Part shown: in pieces, positions 61,594 through 64,000 of the stretch
How the letters are laid out: the number at the start of each line of letters is the position of its first letter
Numbering within the stretch: position 1 is the stretch's first letter
DNA from: Clostridia bacterium
Lineage (GTDB): Bacteria; Bacillota; Clostridia; UBA1381
Direction of reading: 5' to 3'
DNA length: 64,000 bases
Assembly: GCA_017415105.1 (NCBI GenBank)
Contig: JAFQJD010000005.1
Coordinates: forward strand, 1 to 64,000
Notes under the pieces: generated by a model
Database searches by the model: none
What the model was told of the DNA's origin: nothing
Seen by the model: the letters and a program-made list of their open reading frames with translations, nothing else
Program-made: the position numbers and the translations under genes

Positions 61594-62187
61594 TCATACT
61601 GCAACCGGTTCTTTTGCTTCAACTTCGGGCTGTTTCTCCCCTGCCTTTATGTCTTTGGCAAAAAGCCGTTTAAATACGGTTCTTACAAACGGCTGTATAA
61701 AGAACAGCTGTGTAAAGAACGCAAACGGGAAGTTATAGCACATAAGCTTGAGCCATTCTGCAAGAAGTGTCCACATATTAAAGCCTGCCTGATAATTGTA
61801 ATACAAAAATGCGGCTATAAAGCTCATTGCAGGACACATAATTCCCACTGTTGCACAGATAATGGATGTTTCAAACAGTACCGGATGTGTTTCTCGCGGG
61901 TTAAAGTTTTTGCACGCAAGCTTGAACGATAACGGTGCACCGAGCACATTTTCAAGTGTATATGCTAATGCAAACTCAATAAGAACCACCGCCCATATCG
62001 GAATCGGCTTGCCGAATACCGGCACACCGCCCATTTTGCCTATTGCAGCAAGAACTCCCGTTTCACTTGTCAGTTGCATAAACATATCTCCGTGGATAAC
62101 ATACAGACTGTAGAACACATACGCGTGAACAGTTATAACTACTGTAATAAACGCAAACACCATTCTCTGAAATTGATTTCTTGGCAT
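61594..62187 (-). CDS. DUF2798-type membrane protein
   Basis: A 197-residue membrane protein with four hydrophobic segments in two similar halves: FQRMVFAFITVVITVHAYVFYSLY with WAVVLIEFALAYTLE, then SIICATVGIMCPAMSFIAAF with FPFAFFTQLFFIQPFVRTVF. This two-fold layout matches DUF2798. The C-terminus is acidic and disordered. Function unknown; some relatives sit in transport or stress contexts. The start at 62187 follows AGGAGG. It is preceded by a folded leader with a T-run. Confidence 0.75.
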   Translation of the reverse strand: MPRNQFQRMVFAFITVVITVHAYVFYSLYVIHGDMFMQLTSETGVLAAIGKMGGVPVFGKPIPIWAVVLIEFALAYTLENVLGAPLSFKLACKNFNPRETHPVLFETSIICATVGIMCPAMSFIAAFLYYNYQAGFNMWTLLAEWLKLMCYNFPFAFFTQLFFIQPFVRTVFKRLFAKDIKAGEKQPEVEAKEPVAV

Positions 62188-62208
62188 AATACCCCTCCTT
62201 TTTTGCAC

Positions 62209-62288
62209 AAAAAAACACACGTGGTTAAAGCTGTACCGTAATCAGATTTACGCACTCTTGTGCCACATGTGTCGTTTCTGTTTAATTT
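62209..62288 (-). promoter_or_regulatory. Attenuator-like leader of the DUF2798 gene
   Basis: Minus strand ACACATGTGG (62272-62263) pairs with CCACGTGTGT (62224-62215), followed by T7 (62215-62209). Between them are hairpins GCAC-AAGA-GTGC and CGTAA-ATCTGA-TTACG, forming a possible multi-way junction. The AGGAGG of the gene follows after about 10 bases. It looks like a small riboswitch or attenuator; the class is not recognised. Confidence 0.5.
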
Positions 62289-62294
62289 TTAATT

Positions 62295-62323
62295 ATTATA
62301 TCATTTTTTGCCTGAAATTTCAA
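62295..62323 (-). promoter_or_regulatory. Promoter of the DUF2798 gene
   Basis: Minus strand TTGAAA (62323-62318), 17 bp, TATAAT (62300-62295). It lies just downstream of the SdpI-type gene, so the DUF2798 gene has its own transcript. Confidence 0.75.
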
Positions 62324-62331
62324 GTATCAAT

Positions 62332-62943
62332 TTAACTTCTTCCTACTTTAATTCCGTAAATGATGCCTATAATTGCATACGGTATCAAAAGGAAAATCCA
62401 TATGAGTGAGAACATTGGCGGAAGCAATATTGTTATAAGTCCCAATATTCCCATAATAACCGCCATAAATCCGATAAATCGGTTAATTTTTCTTGCCTTT
62501 TCGGTGTCTAAGTCATAGTCTTTAATATAATCAAACTTGGGCAGATAGTTCCCTGTAACAAGAAATACTATGCTCACAATAAGCATCACAACACGTCTTA
62601 TATCCAGATTCCAGCCGAGACCGTAGCCCAGTGTAACAGTCTGCAAGATTACAGACATACACGGAATTATCCATTTCGTTACCATTTCAAATTTCTTTCG
62701 GTCTCCGTGCTTGTGTGCGTTAATATCGTTTATAAAACAGCAAAACCACTGCAAAAGTAGCATCATAACAGGTAAGCCAAAAACCACAAATCCCTTTGAT
62801 GCAAAGTTATCAGGATTGTTGTTTATATCAAAATGGATTGCCATCGTTTCGGGAAGTTTATCCCACAACGCAACACCTAAAAGAATCGGTGCAAGACAAA
62901 CAAGGCTTGTTATAATAAGGATTTTCCATTTAATAAATTTCAT
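62332..62943 (-). CDS. SdpI-family (DUF1648) membrane protein
   Basis: A 203-residue membrane protein with about six helices. The N-terminal DUF1648 part has WDKLPETMAIHFDINNNPDNF and the C-terminal SdpI part has TGNYLPKFDYIKDYD and KINRFIGFMAVIMGI. SdpI of Bacillus subtilis gives immunity to the SdpC toxin and signals to SdpR. Here no sdpABC genes are seen. It lies 5 bases after the sdpR-like gene, and the start at 62943 is nine bases from AAAGGA. Confidence 0.85.
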   Translation of the reverse strand: MKFIKWKILIITSLVCLAPILLGVALWDKLPETMAIHFDINNNPDNFASKGFVVFGLPVMMLLLQWFCCFINDINAHKHGDRKKFEMVTKWIIPCMSVILQTVTLGYGLGWNLDIRRVVMLIVSIVFLVTGNYLPKFDYIKDYDLDTEKARKINRFIGFMAVIMGILGLITILLPPMFSLIWIFLLIPYAIIGIIYGIKVGRS

Positions 62944-62948
62944 ATCAA

Positions 62949-63212
62949 TCATTCCTTTCCCAGGCTGTAAAGCCACACTATTACCTCTTCAAAAACCGAG
63001 GCGTTAATCTCATAATAAATAAAATTTTTATATTTTTCTTCCGCTATCAAATCCGCCGATTTCAGCTTTGACAGGTGATAAGAAACCGTAGCACCCGTCA
63101 GATTAAAATGCTCGGCAATCTCGCCTGCGGATTTTTTTCCGCTCTTTAGCATCTGCAAAATATCACGCCGTATCGGGTCTGCAATAGCCTTAAAGGTTTC
63201 GTTCATTCCCAT
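62949..63212 (-). CDS. ArsR-family regulator, SdpR-like
   Basis: An 87-residue winged-helix repressor: ETFKAIADPIRRDILQML, GEIAEHFNLTGATVSYHLSKL and IAEEKYKNFIYYEI follow the ArsR pattern without the cysteine metal site, as in SdpR. It is the first gene of a two-gene unit with the SdpI-type protein. Of three close ATGs, the one at 63212 is eight bases from AAGGAG. Two palindromes frame its promoter, which supports autorepression. Confidence 0.88.
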   Translation of the reverse strand: MGMNETFKAIADPIRRDILQMLKSGKKSAGEIAEHFNLTGATVSYHLSKLKSADLIAEEKYKNFIYYEINASVFEEVIVWLYSLGKE

Positions 63213-63232
63213 ATACATCTCTCCTTATGTAG

Positions 63233-63313
63233 CTATTTAGAAATATTTCTAAATAGATTATAGCATATGCTTTATCAGTTGTCAATACCTATTTTGAAAA
63301 ATTTCTAAATAGG
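63233..63313 (-). promoter_or_regulatory. sdpR promoter between two palindromic operators
   Basis: Minus strand TTGACA (63285-63280), 17 bp, TATAAT (63262-63257). A perfect 24-bp palindrome (63233-63256), half-site CTATTTAGAAAT, lies just downstream. A near-copy (63288-63313), CCTATTT...AAATAGG, lies just upstream. They are probable SdpR binding sites. Confidence 0.75.
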
Positions 63314-63371
63314 TATTGTTTGACTTATTGAATAATTACCACTTCTTCGGTAAAACTAAAACGGAAAATGA

Positions 63372-64000
<629 letters not shown>

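Overview
The window reads as chromosome from a Gram-positive gut-type Clostridia (Bacillota). The base composition is moderately AT-rich, most genes have strong AGGAGG-like ribosome binding sites, and promoters are TTGACA/TATAAT with 17-bp spacing. Four proteins are SLH-anchored or carbohydrate-active. The central enzymes PPDK, GTP-type PEPCK, membrane pyrophosphatase and NADP-type GDH point to an anaerobic fermenter. A rhamnogalacturonan-acetylesterase-like protein and a GH105-like protein suggest pectin use, as in Monoglobus-like bacteria, but the species is not determined. No rRNA, tRNA or CRISPR array was seen.

Layout. 1-136 is the end of an IS1182-type element. 186-6492 is a five-gene, mostly overlapping operon under a cobalamin riboswitch. 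It encodes an ECF transporter (S, two-domain ATPase, T) plus a DUF4430 protein and an SLH-anchored alpha/alpha-toroid protein. These last two resemble the two halves of animal intrinsic factor/transcobalamin, so this looks like a surface capture-and-import system for B12. 6528-11458 holds a flavodiiron protein, a TetR regulator, a metal P-type ATPase and a LacI regulator. 11494-15337 holds an esterase, aspS and hisS. 15555-20571 is an accessory island: a DpnII-type restriction-modification operon with unknown passengers, then a SLOG protein and a zinc-ribbon protein behind a structured leader RNA. 20686-29221 holds two MOP-family flippases/transporters, an AraC-GH105 fusion and a 1212-aa secreted esterase. 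29370-34921 is a metal-homeostasis cluster: feoA, feoB, the FeoB-associated peptide, a CopA with a fused C-terminal CopZ domain, and a DtxR-family regulator. Two DtxR-like boxes lie at feoA and feoB.

34944-54707 is mostly housekeeping: 1-phosphofructokinase, pckG, ppdK, rny, a YmdB-type phosphoesterase, folE, coaX, coaD, gdhA and hppA. It is interspersed with two paralogous small XRE proteins, each behind a near-identical promoter and a terminator-bearing RNA leader, and with a DUF559 gene framed by long inverted repeats. 54747-64000 holds a GH26-like SLH protein, argS, glyA, nth, a second SLOG gene divergent from an XRE regulator, a DUF2798 protein behind an attenuator-like leader, an SdpI/SdpR pair with two palindromic operators, and the start of enolase.

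The most interesting signals are the intrinsic-factor-like B12 operon, the three related attenuator RNAs (two before XRE genes, one before a SLOG gene), the leader and apparent AUA start of rny, the AraC-GH105 fusion with an altered catalytic position, and two families of hairpin or inverted repeats.
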